Notes under the pieces: generated by a model | What the model was told of the DNA's origin: nothing | What the model saw: the letters and a program-made list of their open reading frames with translations, nothing else | Database searches by the model: none | Translations under genes and position numbers: made by a program | Part shown: positions 28,757 through 38,039 of the stretch, piece by piece | Layout: each line of letters starts with the position of its first letter | Position numbering within the stretch: position 1 is the stretch's first letter | DNA from: Alkalitalea saponilacus | Lineage (GTDB): Bacteria; Bacteroidota; Bacteroidia; Bacteroidales; Marinilabiliaceae | Assembly: GCF_900168165.1 (NCBI RefSeq) | Contig: NZ_FUYV01000001.1 | Span: 186,001 to 250,000, forward strand | Reading direction: 5' to 3' | DNA: 64,000 bases

Positions 28757-30613
28757 ATGAAAAATCTTAAAGTACTATCTGTTTTATTGTGTGTTTTGAT
28801 TTACTCTTGCAGTTCTTCTAAGGATCAGGATAAGTCATCTGCTGCTTTTTCTAAAGACACAGCATTACCTTTTCCCGGGCATTTGGTAACGTTAACCGAT
28901 TCCTGGGTGAAAGAGCGTGAACAGCTAAATACAGCCTATTTAAGGTCTCTTGACAGCGACAGGTTGCTTCATAATTTCAGAGAAAATGCAGGATTACCAA
29001 CCAATACGAAACCTCTTGATGGTTGGGAAGCTCCGTGGATTGGCCTTAAAGGTCACTTCACTGGGCATTACCTCTCTGCTGCTTCTTTTTTAGTAGCAAG
29101 GTATGGGGATTCTGATTTTTTGGAGAGAATAAATTACATGGTGGATGAACTTTATAAATGTCAGATGGTATTTGGGAATGGCTATCTAAGTGCATTTCCT
29201 GAAAGAGATTTTGACGTGTTAGAATCTCAGTTTGGTGGGGTTTGGGCTCCTTATTATACATACAACAAAATCATGCAGGGCTTGCTGGATGCATACATTT
29301 TTGCAGGCAATCAAAAGGCTTTGGATATGGTGAAACAAATGGCTGCATATGTAAAGATGCGCATGTCGAAACTTGATGAGGAAACCATTGAAAAAGTTCT
29401 CTATAGTGCTGGAGCTAATCCAATGAATGAAGCGGGGGCAATGAATGAGGTGCTTTACAAACTATATGCAGTGACAAACGATTCTGCTCACTTGGAATTG
29501 GCTCAACTCTTCGACCGTGATTGGTTCCTTAAACCAATGGCAAATAATGAAAACATCTTGTCGGGTCTCCATTCCAATACACATATTGTACTGGTTAATG
29601 GTTTTGCAGAGGCATATCCTATAAATAATAATGAGAAGTATCGCAACGCCGTGATAAATTTTTGGGATATGTTAATCAATTATCATGTGTACGCTAATGG
29701 CTCTAGTAGTGGACCCCGACCTAACGTTATAACACCTACTTCATTAAGTGCTGAACACTGGGGTGTGCCGGGGATGTTGAGCAATACCATGACAAAGGAA
29801 ATTGCTGAAACTTGCGTTTCGCATAATACTCAGAAGATCTCAAAGTCATTGTTCTCCTGGACTGCTGACCCAAAATATGCAGATGCCTATATGAATACTT
29901 TTTATAATTCAATTATGGCATTACAAAGTGCCCGCTCAGGCAAGTGTGTTTACCATTTGCCTTTGGGCTCGCCCAGGCAAAAGCAGTTTCTAGAAGAAAA
30001 TGACTTTCATTGTTGCAATGGTTCTTCAATTGAGGCTTTTGCCCAACTTAATTCAGGAATCTATTTTCACCACGACTCAATATTATGGATAAATATGTAT
30101 ATCCCATCAAAGCTAAATTGGGCCGAATTGGATGTGGAAATCGAACAAACAGGAGATTTCCCTCATAGCACATTGGTGGAGTTTAATGTTTCAACATCAA
30201 AAGAGAGAGAGTTAGACCTCAGATTTTTTATTCCTTCATGGGCACACAACGTTACCGTTTCTGTTAATGATGAAATACAAAATATTAATACTAAGCCGGA
30301 ATCATTCCTCAGTTTAAATCAACGATGGAATGATCAAGACAAAATTAGTTTGTCTTTTGAGTATGACTTTCATCTTAAAACCATGCCCGACGATGAGAAT
30401 GTGATCGCCTTGTTTTATGGCCCTGTCTTATTAGCATTTAAAAGTGGTAATGAATTGATTTTAAAAGGAGATCATGAATCAATTTTGGCTAATCTGGTTT
30501 CTGAAAATGATCTGTTTTATCTTAATAACAACGGGTCAACTTACACCTTAAAACCTTTATTTGAGATAGAGGATGAAGTTTATGGAGTGTATGCGACAAT
30601 AAGAAGTTTTTAA
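28757..30613 (+). CDS. GH127-like beta-L-arabinofuranosidase lipoprotein (DUF1680)
   Basis: 618-aa lipoprotein (lipobox IYSC, Cys18, followed by SSSK, so probably periplasmic). An (alpha/alpha)6 barrel is followed by beta-sandwiches. The zinc/catalytic set of the family is present: Glu351 and Cys353 in AETCVSHN, and the Cys419-Cys420 pair in FHCCNGSS. In HypBA1-type enzymes one of these Cys is the nucleophile. The stretch after the Cys pair (NGSSIEA) departs from the common CCPPN form, so it sits on a distinct branch. It would remove beta-L-arabinofuranose; see the GH146 at 43264 for a second such enzyme. Confidence 0.85.
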   Translation: MKNLKVLSVLLCVLIYSCSSSKDQDKSSAAFSKDTALPFPGHLVTLTDSWVKEREQLNTAYLRSLDSDRLLHNFRENAGLPTNTKPLDGWEAPWIGLKGHFTGHYLSAASFLVARYGDSDFLERINYMVDELYKCQMVFGNGYLSAFPERDFDVLESQFGGVWAPYYTYNKIMQGLLDAYIFAGNQKALDMVKQMAAYVKMRMSKLDEETIEKVLYSAGANPMNEAGAMNEVLYKLYAVTNDSAHLELAQLFDRDWFLKPMANNENILSGLHSNTHIVLVNGFAEAYPINNNEKYRNAVINFWDMLINYHVYANGSSSGPRPNVITPTSLSAEHWGVPGMLSNTMTKEIAETCVSHNTQKISKSLFSWTADPKYADAYMNTFYNSIMALQSARSGKCVYHLPLGSPRQKQFLEENDFHCCNGSSIEAFAQLNSGIYFHHDSILWINMYIPSKLNWAELDVEIEQTGDFPHSTLVEFNVSTSKERELDLRFFIPSWAHNVTVSVNDEIQNINTKPESFLSLNQRWNDQDKISLSFEYDFHLKTMPDDENVIALFYGPVLLAFKSGNELILKGDHESILANLVSENDLFYLNNNGSTYTLKPLFEIEDEVYGVYATIRSF

Positions 30614-30768
30614 ACAAGATTGGTTTTTATTTGAGAGTCTAATTTATATAAATGAGAGCTTGGCTTCCAGGAAGGCAAGTGATTATAATAAATATCCAAT
30701 TTTTAGATAAGGTGAAAGAACACGGGGCTTAAGTAATTACATATAAATGAGATTATAAATATATTATT

Positions 30769-33384
30769 ATGAAAGCTATTTTTCTGTTAAGTGTAGCTCT
30801 TTTCTTTTTGAGTTGCCAAAACCAATTTGTAAAGAGCTATTTAAAAGAAAGTAATCGGGTAACTTTTCATACAGATGAGGGAGTTCTGTTAGTATATCCG
30901 CTTACGGATAATACCGTTCGGGTGCAATTTACTTTAGAGAACAGCAAGATTCTTCCTGAATTTGTTATACAGAATGACCTTGAAGTGCCGCCTTTTGAAG
31001 TTTTTGAAAAAGGAAATATTGTTAGCATATCTCTGGATAGAATGGTTGTTGAGGTCAATAAGAGAACCGGTCAGATTTCTTATGTTGATAAGGAAGGCGA
31101 GGTTTTTCTAAAGGAAATGCCTGGTACACGATTATTGAAGCCAGATTCAATAATGGGTGAATCATGCTTTTTTGTAGAGCAAAAATTCGAATCTCCTTCC
31201 GATGAGGCCATTTTCGGTTTAGGTCAGTTTCAGGATGGAAACTTTAATCTTAAAGGCCTTACCCGTCGGTTAACTCAGGTAAACAGTCAGATTGTTATCC
31301 CATTTGTTTATTCGAACAAGGGCTATGGGTTGCTCTGGCATCAGTATGGATTAACTGATTTTAACCCAACAGACAATTTTGTTCAACTTGAAAAACAAGA
31401 TGATGCCAATTTAGATCAGGGCAGTATCGCAGAAGTTACTACAACTGCAGGAACACAGAAGGTGGCACAGGATCAGTCTCTTTATACCGGGAGCTTTACT
31501 GTGCCCAGAAGTGGAGAATACTCCATCTTTTTAGACTTGGGCGATATGGGTAATCGTCATTATGTGGTTATAAATGGCATTCCAGTTATGGACCAAACCA
31601 ATATGTGGCTTCCACCTACTGCAGGGGTTCTGGTAAATCTTGAGGCTGGTGAACATGATGTTCAGCTGATATGTAAATCAGATAATGAACCAACCTTATC
31701 ATGGAAATTGAAGGAGGATGTAACAACCTATCGTTCTCCTCATGCTCAAATGATTGACTACATTGTGTTTTATGGGCCTACGGCCGATGAGGTGATTTCT
31801 TCTTACCGTAATCTGACAGGTGTTGCTCCTATGTTGCCTAAGTGGGCCTATGGTTTTTGGCAATGCAGAGAGCGCTATTCTTCATCTAACCAATTGATAG
31901 AGAATGTAAAGGAATTTCGTAAACGAAATTTGCCAATGGATGTGATTGTACAAGATTGGCAATATTGGGGAAACAAAGGATGGGGTGTTCCGCAGTTTGA
32001 CGAGAGGTATTATCCAAATCCCACCGGGTTTATTGGTGAAATTCATGACCTGAATGCACATTTCTGCATCTCAATTTGGTCAAATCCTGACATCAATTCT
32101 GAATTGGGAAGAGAGTATCAACGCAACAACCACTTTATACCTAACACCAACTGGTTGGACTATTTCAATCCCAAAACTCGAAAAGCGTACTGGAATACAT
32201 TGTACGAGAATATGTTTGTTCACGGCCTAGATTCCTGGTGGATGGATGCTGTTGAGCCGGAAAATGATGCCCTAACCGGAGAGATGACGCACATTGGCCC
32301 GGGCGACTTTTATCGGTTAATATATCCTCTTCTGGTTAGCCAGTCTGTTTATGAAGGTCAGCGAGAAGTCACTTCTGATAAAAGGGTTTGTATTTTAACC
32401 CGATCTGCTTTTGCTGGACAACAAAGATATGGAGTCATTAATTGGTCCGGTGATGTTGGCGGCACCTGGGACGAATACAGGCGTCAAATTGTTGCCGGAC
32501 TGAACTTCACAATCACAGGGTTGCCCTATTGGACAACCGATATTGGAGGCTTTTTCCGACCCGGGCATTCTCAATACACCGATGAAAATTACCGTGAATT
32601 ACTAACCCGGTGGTTTCAGTGGGGTGCGTTTAAGCCAATTTTCCGGAACCATGGTTATATGAGTGAAACAGAACCATGGAAATATGGTGAAACAGTAGAG
32701 GAAAATATGCGAAAAATGCTGAATCTGAGATATAGGTTACTCCCTTATATTTATTCAGAAGCCTGGCAGGTTACCAGCAGCGGTTCAACCATGATGAGAG
32801 CTTTGGTAATGGATTTTAGAGAAGATGAGACGGCTCTCAAACAACCATATCAGTATATGTTTGGGAACGGTATAATGGTGGCTCCGATCATAGAGCCAGG
32901 TGTTGACGAATGGGATGTTTATTTGCCAAAATCAGAAGGATGGTATGACTTCTGGACAGGAGAACGTTTTAATGGTAATCAAACCATTAAAACCGATGCT
33001 CCGCTAGATGTGATTCCTCTTTTTGTGCAGGCAGGTTCTATTATACCGATGGGGCCCATAATGCAATTCTCAACTGAGAAGCCGGCTGATGAGCTTGAAA
33101 TTCGCATATATGAAGGAGCGGATGGAGAGTTTGTTTTATATGAGGATGAGAATAATAATTACAATTACGAAGATGGTGTTTTTGAGACCATCACATTTAA
33201 TTGGGATGATAGTAGCAGGACTTTAACCATCAGTAACAGAAATGGTGCTTTCCCTGGCATGTTGTCAGAGCGAAAATTTAATATTGTAATCGTAAGCAGC
33301 AATTTCGGATTCGGAATCGAGCCTTCCGGTTATTATAATGAAAGAGTCGTTTATAATGGAAAGCAAGTATCAATTAATATGTAA
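30769..33384 (+). CDS. GH31 alpha-xylosidase-type enzyme with PA14 insert, lipoprotein
   Basis: 871-aa lipoprotein (lipobox FLSC, Cys16, followed by QNQF, probably periplasmic). N-terminal beta-sandwich, then a PA14-like insert (about 235-335, with YTGSFTVPRSGEYSIFLDLG). The GH31 barrel begins at about 350 (YGFWQCRERYSS). Nucleophile Asp493 in WWMDAVEPEND; acid/base Asp562 in NWSGDVGGTW. PA14-containing GH31 enzymes such as Cellvibrio Xyl31A are alpha-xylosidases, and Bacteroides xylan PULs use GH31 to remove alpha-xylose side chains. The downstream GH31 at 35441 shares barrel motifs and a very similar C-terminal domain. GH97 follows after 14 bases. Confidence 0.92.
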   Translation: MKAIFLLSVALFFLSCQNQFVKSYLKESNRVTFHTDEGVLLVYPLTDNTVRVQFTLENSKILPEFVIQNDLEVPPFEVFEKGNIVSISLDRMVVEVNKRTGQISYVDKEGEVFLKEMPGTRLLKPDSIMGESCFFVEQKFESPSDEAIFGLGQFQDGNFNLKGLTRRLTQVNSQIVIPFVYSNKGYGLLWHQYGLTDFNPTDNFVQLEKQDDANLDQGSIAEVTTTAGTQKVAQDQSLYTGSFTVPRSGEYSIFLDLGDMGNRHYVVINGIPVMDQTNMWLPPTAGVLVNLEAGEHDVQLICKSDNEPTLSWKLKEDVTTYRSPHAQMIDYIVFYGPTADEVISSYRNLTGVAPMLPKWAYGFWQCRERYSSSNQLIENVKEFRKRNLPMDVIVQDWQYWGNKGWGVPQFDERYYPNPTGFIGEIHDLNAHFCISIWSNPDINSELGREYQRNNHFIPNTNWLDYFNPKTRKAYWNTLYENMFVHGLDSWWMDAVEPENDALTGEMTHIGPGDFYRLIYPLLVSQSVYEGQREVTSDKRVCILTRSAFAGQQRYGVINWSGDVGGTWDEYRRQIVAGLNFTITGLPYWTTDIGGFFRPGHSQYTDENYRELLTRWFQWGAFKPIFRNHGYMSETEPWKYGETVEENMRKMLNLRYRLLPYIYSEAWQVTSSGSTMMRALVMDFREDETALKQPYQYMFGNGIMVAPIIEPGVDEWDVYLPKSEGWYDFWTGERFNGNQTIKTDAPLDVIPLFVQAGSIIPMGPIMQFSTEKPADELEIRIYEGADGEFVLYEDENNNYNYEDGVFETITFNWDDSSRTLTISNRNGAFPGMLSERKFNIVIVSSNFGFGIEPSGYYNERVVYNGKQVSINM

Positions 33385-33398
33385 ATTTTAAAGCTATA

Positions 33399-35348
33399 AT
33401 GATGAATGATTTAATGTTAAAACCGAATTTGTTTAGGTGGTTCATTCCCTTTGTTTTTGCGTTTTTGGCATTCCCTTTAATGTCACAAAAAGCAGTTGTT
33501 CTATCACCCAATAGCAAAAACGAAGTTATGTTGCTAAGCGAGCAGGATGGCAATACCGGAAGCTGGTATTTACAGGTAAATTATATTAGTGATGACGAAA
33601 AATCTGAAGTTATTCCGCGTATTGATTTGGGTCTTATACGCAATGACCAAAGTTTCTCAGATAATCTAAGATTTTTAAAGGCAAGCCGCCCCAAGAGAGT
33701 GGTTGAGCAATATACCTCGATACATGGAAAGCGCAGTGAGCGTAGCAATGTGGCCAATGAAGTAGTTATGGAATTTGAGAATTCAGAGCGATCCAGAATA
33801 AACGTGGTAGTACGAGCTTATAACGATGGAATTGTATTTCGTTATGAATTTCCAAGGGGTAGTGGAACATATACCATTCTGGATGAATTAACATCTTATC
33901 ATATTCCGGATAGTACTACAAGGTGGCTTCAGGACTTTGACCTGTCAAACGAACATCTTTATACCAAGATGAAGGATGCACAATCTGGTGGGGATTGGGG
34001 ATATCCGGCCTTGTTCAATACTCCCGATACCGGCTGTTGGTATCTCATCCATGAGGCAGGATTGGATAGAACCTATTGTGCAACAAAACTAAATAATTCC
34101 GAGAACGTGCCTGTATACAAAGTAACTCTTCCCTATCCTCATGAAGGTAAAGGAGAGGCATTACCAACCATCAATTTGCCATGGAAATCTCCCTGGCGCG
34201 TTGTAATCATGGGCGCGTTGTCTGATATCGTTGAGTCAACTTTGGTTGATGATGTTTCCAAACCTTCTGTTCTGGAGAACACCGACTGGATAAAGCCCGG
34301 GTTGGTTTCCTGGAATTATTGGTCTGACAATCATGGTACAAGGTGCTTTCAAACTGTTGCTGCCTTTACCGATTTAGCTGCTGCCATGGGTTGGCCATAT
34401 ACCCTTTTCGACTGGGAGTGGGATGTTATGTCAAACGGAGGAAATGTTGAGGATGCAGCAAGATATGCACTTTCAAAAGGTGTAAAGCCCTTTTTGTGGT
34501 ATAACTCTGGCATGTTTCAATGGATTACAGCCACTCCCATTGATCGCATGAAAACACATGAAAACCGGATGGAGGAATTTGCCTGGCTAAAGAGTTTGGG
34601 TTTTGTTGGAGTAAAAGTTGACTTTTTCCTCAGCGAAAAGCAATATATGATAGAATATTATCTTGATATTCTTGAAGATGCAGCCAAGTTTGAAATGATG
34701 GTGAATTTCCATGGTTCGGTGGTTCCAAGAGGTTGGGCAAGAACATACCCGCACCTGATGACCCTGGAAGGGGTGCGCGGTGCCGAATGGTACAATAACG
34801 GGCCTGAGTTTACTACTACAGCACCGGAACACAACAGTGTTATGGCATTCACCCGCAACGTAGTTGGCTCAATGGATTACACACCTGTTACATTCACCAA
34901 TTCACAATATCCTTCATTAACCTCTTATGGACATGAATTGGCCTTAAGTGTGCTTTATGAATCTGCTCTTCAGCATATGGCTGATCGGCCTGAAGGTTAT
35001 TATAATTTACCAGACGCCCCCAAGTCATTTTTAAAAGATGTGCCGGTGGCATGGGATGATACAAAATTGTTGGATGGCTATCCGGGACGCGATGTTGTTA
35101 TGGCTCGTAGAAATGATAAGTTATGGTATGTTGGTGGAATAAATTCTGAAAATGTAGAGAAGAATTATACCTTGAGCTTTGATTTTCTGGATGATGGAGT
35201 TGATTATAGAATTGTGTTGATTTCCGATGGAAATCATGATAAGGATTTCTCTACTTATTACTCTGTGGTGAATAAATCAAGCACAATTGATGTAAAAATG
35301 TTACGTAGGGGTGGATTTGCAGCCAAACTTCAACCAATGAATAACTAA
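33399..35348 (+). CDS. GH97 retaining alpha-galactosidase-type enzyme
   Basis: 649 aa with an N-terminal signal sequence (about 1-29; nearby in-frame ATGs at 33402 and 33414 are possible starts). N-terminal supersandwich, (beta/alpha)8 barrel and C-terminal sheet as in GH97. Asp408 in GVKVDFF is at the nucleophile position of the retaining branch (BT1871-type alpha-galactosidase) rather than the Glu-based inverting SusB branch. The acid/base Glu is probably in VRGAEWY. It fits removal of alpha-D-galactose side groups in the periplasm. Fourteen bases after GH31-PA14. A second GH97 is at 46050. Confidence 0.9.
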   Translation: MMNDLMLKPNLFRWFIPFVFAFLAFPLMSQKAVVLSPNSKNEVMLLSEQDGNTGSWYLQVNYISDDEKSEVIPRIDLGLIRNDQSFSDNLRFLKASRPKRVVEQYTSIHGKRSERSNVANEVVMEFENSERSRINVVVRAYNDGIVFRYEFPRGSGTYTILDELTSYHIPDSTTRWLQDFDLSNEHLYTKMKDAQSGGDWGYPALFNTPDTGCWYLIHEAGLDRTYCATKLNNSENVPVYKVTLPYPHEGKGEALPTINLPWKSPWRVVIMGALSDIVESTLVDDVSKPSVLENTDWIKPGLVSWNYWSDNHGTRCFQTVAAFTDLAAAMGWPYTLFDWEWDVMSNGGNVEDAARYALSKGVKPFLWYNSGMFQWITATPIDRMKTHENRMEEFAWLKSLGFVGVKVDFFLSEKQYMIEYYLDILEDAAKFEMMVNFHGSVVPRGWARTYPHLMTLEGVRGAEWYNNGPEFTTTAPEHNSVMAFTRNVVGSMDYTPVTFTNSQYPSLTSYGHELALSVLYESALQHMADRPEGYYNLPDAPKSFLKDVPVAWDDTKLLDGYPGRDVVMARRNDKLWYVGGINSENVEKNYTLSFDFLDDGVDYRIVLISDGNHDKDFSTYYSVVNKSSTIDVKMLRRGGFAAKLQPMNN

Positions 35349-35440
35349 TTATTAACTGTGATACTTGGCCTGGAAGAATTAGTTTCTAATATGGTATTGA
35401 TTCTCTCAGGCAAGTATACAAGACTAATAATCCAAACTAT

Positions 35441-37933
35441 ATGAAACATCCATTTGTATTCACCACAAAGAAAAATCTGAGCGCAATTGATATGCGAACA
35501 GTGAGACCTCGCAATGAAGGCAGAAACTTTTTTCATTTTTTGATGACGCGATTGATGCTTATTTATTTATTCTTGTTCTTCATAAGTTCCTCTGCTGTAT
35601 CTCAATCATATCAGGAAACAGAAACAGGGGTTGTTGTCCATTGTAATTCAATGCAAGTTGAAATTCAGTTCTTCAGCAACTCTATTGTTAGAGTTATTAA
35701 ATGGCCGGAAGGAACAAATTTCAAAAAAGAGAGTCTTTCAGTTGTTAAATCGCCAGAATCGATCTCTCTGGATATTTCTTCGGAAAATGACTTAATCTCA
35801 TTGCAGAGCGATGACTTAACGGTTAATTTGAACACAAACAACGGACAAGTCTCTTTTTATAAGAACAACGGCAAAGCCTTGTTAAAAGAGAAGAATGATG
35901 GCGCGGTATTCGTTGAAATCGATGATGCTGGAGTAAAATCCTATAGCGTTTCTCAAACTTTTGGTTTGGAAACCGATGAACCGATTTATGGTTTAGGTTT
36001 TCAGCAGCAGGGAAGGATGATTCAAAGAAACTTAGAAATGAATATGATTCAGAATAATACTGAGTCTTTTGTCCCTTTCTTTCAGTCGGTTAAAGGTTAT
36101 GGTCTTTTTTGGGATAATTATTCCCCAACCATCTTTTCCGACTCCACAGAAGCGACTTCATTTAATTCAGAAGTTGGAGATTGCATAGATTATTATTTCA
36201 TGTATGGTGGCAATGCCGATGGTGTAGTTGCTGAAATGCGTGAGTTAACTGGCCAGGTTCCAATGTTTCCTCTATGGACATATGGCTACTGGCAAAGTAA
36301 GGAGCGTTATAAAAGTCAGGAAGAAACTGTTGGAATTGTAAGGAAATACAGAGACTTGGGTGTGCCGCTGGATGGTATAATACAGGATTGGCAGTACTGG
36401 GGAAGCAATTATCTTTGGAATGCCATGGAGTTTCTTGATGTTGAGTTTCCAGATCCTCAAAGGTTTGTAAATGAGGTGCATGAACTTAATGCTCATATGA
36501 TTATTACCATTTGGTCATCATTTGGGCCAAAAACCAAACAGTACAGGGAGCTTGACGCTGGAGGAATGTTGATGAATATATCAACCTGGCCTGAGTCCGG
36601 TTCACAGTTATGGCCTCCAAGACTCGATTATCCATCCGGGGTCAGGGTATATGATGCATACCATCCAGAGGCTCGGGATATTTACTGGAAATACCTGAAC
36701 GAAGGGCTCTTTTCTCTTGGAATTGATGGCTGGTGGATGGATTCAACTGAACCAGATCATTTTAACTGGCAACCTGAGGATTTTGACTTCAACACATATC
36801 TTGGCTCATTCAGGAGGGTTCGAAATGCTTATCCACTAATGACTGTAGGCGGAGTTTATAAGAATCAACGAGCTGTAACTTCCGATAAAAGGGTGTTCAT
36901 CCTTACTCGTTCAGCTTTTGCAGGCCAGCAACGATATGGAGCAAATACATGGACAGGTGATGTTGTTGCATCCTGGAATGCTCTAAGAAATCAAATCTCA
37001 GCAGGACTTAATTTTTCTCTATCCGGTATCCCGCATTGGAACAGCGACATAGGCGGATTTTTCCTGTGGGAATATCCTGCCAGACTTGATGACCCTGACT
37101 ACAGAGAATTGTACGCGCGTTGGATTCAGTTTGGTGCGTTTTGCCCTATGATGCGTTCCCATGGGGCGGAAGCCCCAAGAGAGATTTTTCAGTTCGGAAG
37201 CAAAGGGGAACCTGTTTATGATGCCATTGAAAAATTTATTAATTTGCGATATCTTCTACTGCCATACATATATTCTACATCTTGGGATGTGACTGCTAAC
37301 CAATCAAGTTTTATGCGAGCACTGGTGATGGATTTTGCAAACGATCCAAAGGTTCTTGATATTGATAATCAATATATGTTTGGAAAATCTATTCTTGTAT
37401 GCCCGGTCACTGAACCAATGTATACCACAAATGGCAGAGAGGATTTTAGCACGGTGAAGTCCTCCGAGGTTTATCTTCCTAAAGGAACAGATTGGATAGA
37501 TTTCTGGACTGGAGAGAAACATTCGGGTGGCCAAACCATTAAAAAACAAAGCCCGATTGATATCATGCCGCTATATATAAAGGCCGGCTCTATTTTGCCT
37601 GTGGGTCCAAAAGTGCAATATGCAACTGAAAAGAAATGGGACAATCTTGAAATACGCATTTATCCCGGTGCCAACGGGAAATTTACTCTCTATGAAGATG
37701 AGAAAGATAATTATAATTACGAGGAAGGATACTATTCAACAATAACCTTTTATTGGGATGATGCTAACAGCACATTAACCATTGATGATAGAAAGGGCTC
37801 ATTTCCCGGTATGCTTAACGAGCGACATTTTAATGTCGTGAAGGTCGAAAAAGGTAAGAATACTGGAATGGTTCCAATGGTAATTGATCGAAAGGTTTTT
37901 TACAATGGTGGCAAAATTGAAGTAAAACTTTAA
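35441..37933 (+). CDS. GH31 glycosidase, second copy without PA14
   Basis: 830 aa from the first ATG; a signal-like segment (MTRLMLIYLFLFFISSSAVS) begins only at residue 35, so translation may start at 35543. GH31 barrel with nucleophile Asp434 in WWMDSTEPDHF and acid/base Asp507 in TWTGDVVASW. The C-terminal 100 residues (YEDEKDNYNYEEG ... FPGMLNERHFNVV) match those of the GH31 at 30769 closely, indicating tandem duplication with loss or gain of PA14. Likely alpha-xylosidase or alpha-glucosidase; a different linkage from its neighbour is a reasonable guess. Confidence 0.9.
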   Translation: MKHPFVFTTKKNLSAIDMRTVRPRNEGRNFFHFLMTRLMLIYLFLFFISSSAVSQSYQETETGVVVHCNSMQVEIQFFSNSIVRVIKWPEGTNFKKESLSVVKSPESISLDISSENDLISLQSDDLTVNLNTNNGQVSFYKNNGKALLKEKNDGAVFVEIDDAGVKSYSVSQTFGLETDEPIYGLGFQQQGRMIQRNLEMNMIQNNTESFVPFFQSVKGYGLFWDNYSPTIFSDSTEATSFNSEVGDCIDYYFMYGGNADGVVAEMRELTGQVPMFPLWTYGYWQSKERYKSQEETVGIVRKYRDLGVPLDGIIQDWQYWGSNYLWNAMEFLDVEFPDPQRFVNEVHELNAHMIITIWSSFGPKTKQYRELDAGGMLMNISTWPESGSQLWPPRLDYPSGVRVYDAYHPEARDIYWKYLNEGLFSLGIDGWWMDSTEPDHFNWQPEDFDFNTYLGSFRRVRNAYPLMTVGGVYKNQRAVTSDKRVFILTRSAFAGQQRYGANTWTGDVVASWNALRNQISAGLNFSLSGIPHWNSDIGGFFLWEYPARLDDPDYRELYARWIQFGAFCPMMRSHGAEAPREIFQFGSKGEPVYDAIEKFINLRYLLLPYIYSTSWDVTANQSSFMRALVMDFANDPKVLDIDNQYMFGKSILVCPVTEPMYTTNGREDFSTVKSSEVYLPKGTDWIDFWTGEKHSGGQTIKKQSPIDIMPLYIKAGSILPVGPKVQYATEKKWDNLEIRIYPGANGKFTLYEDEKDNYNYEEGYYSTITFYWDDANSTLTIDDRKGSFPGMLNERHFNVVKVEKGKNTGMVPMVIDRKVFYNGGKIEVKL

Positions 37934-38039
37934 AATATAACTACTTAATGAATGCTTCATGAGTGAGAAAATTAATATTATATAAATGATATCTCATGGA
38001 ACTTCAATATTGGCAATGACAATATTAAATTAAATATAA

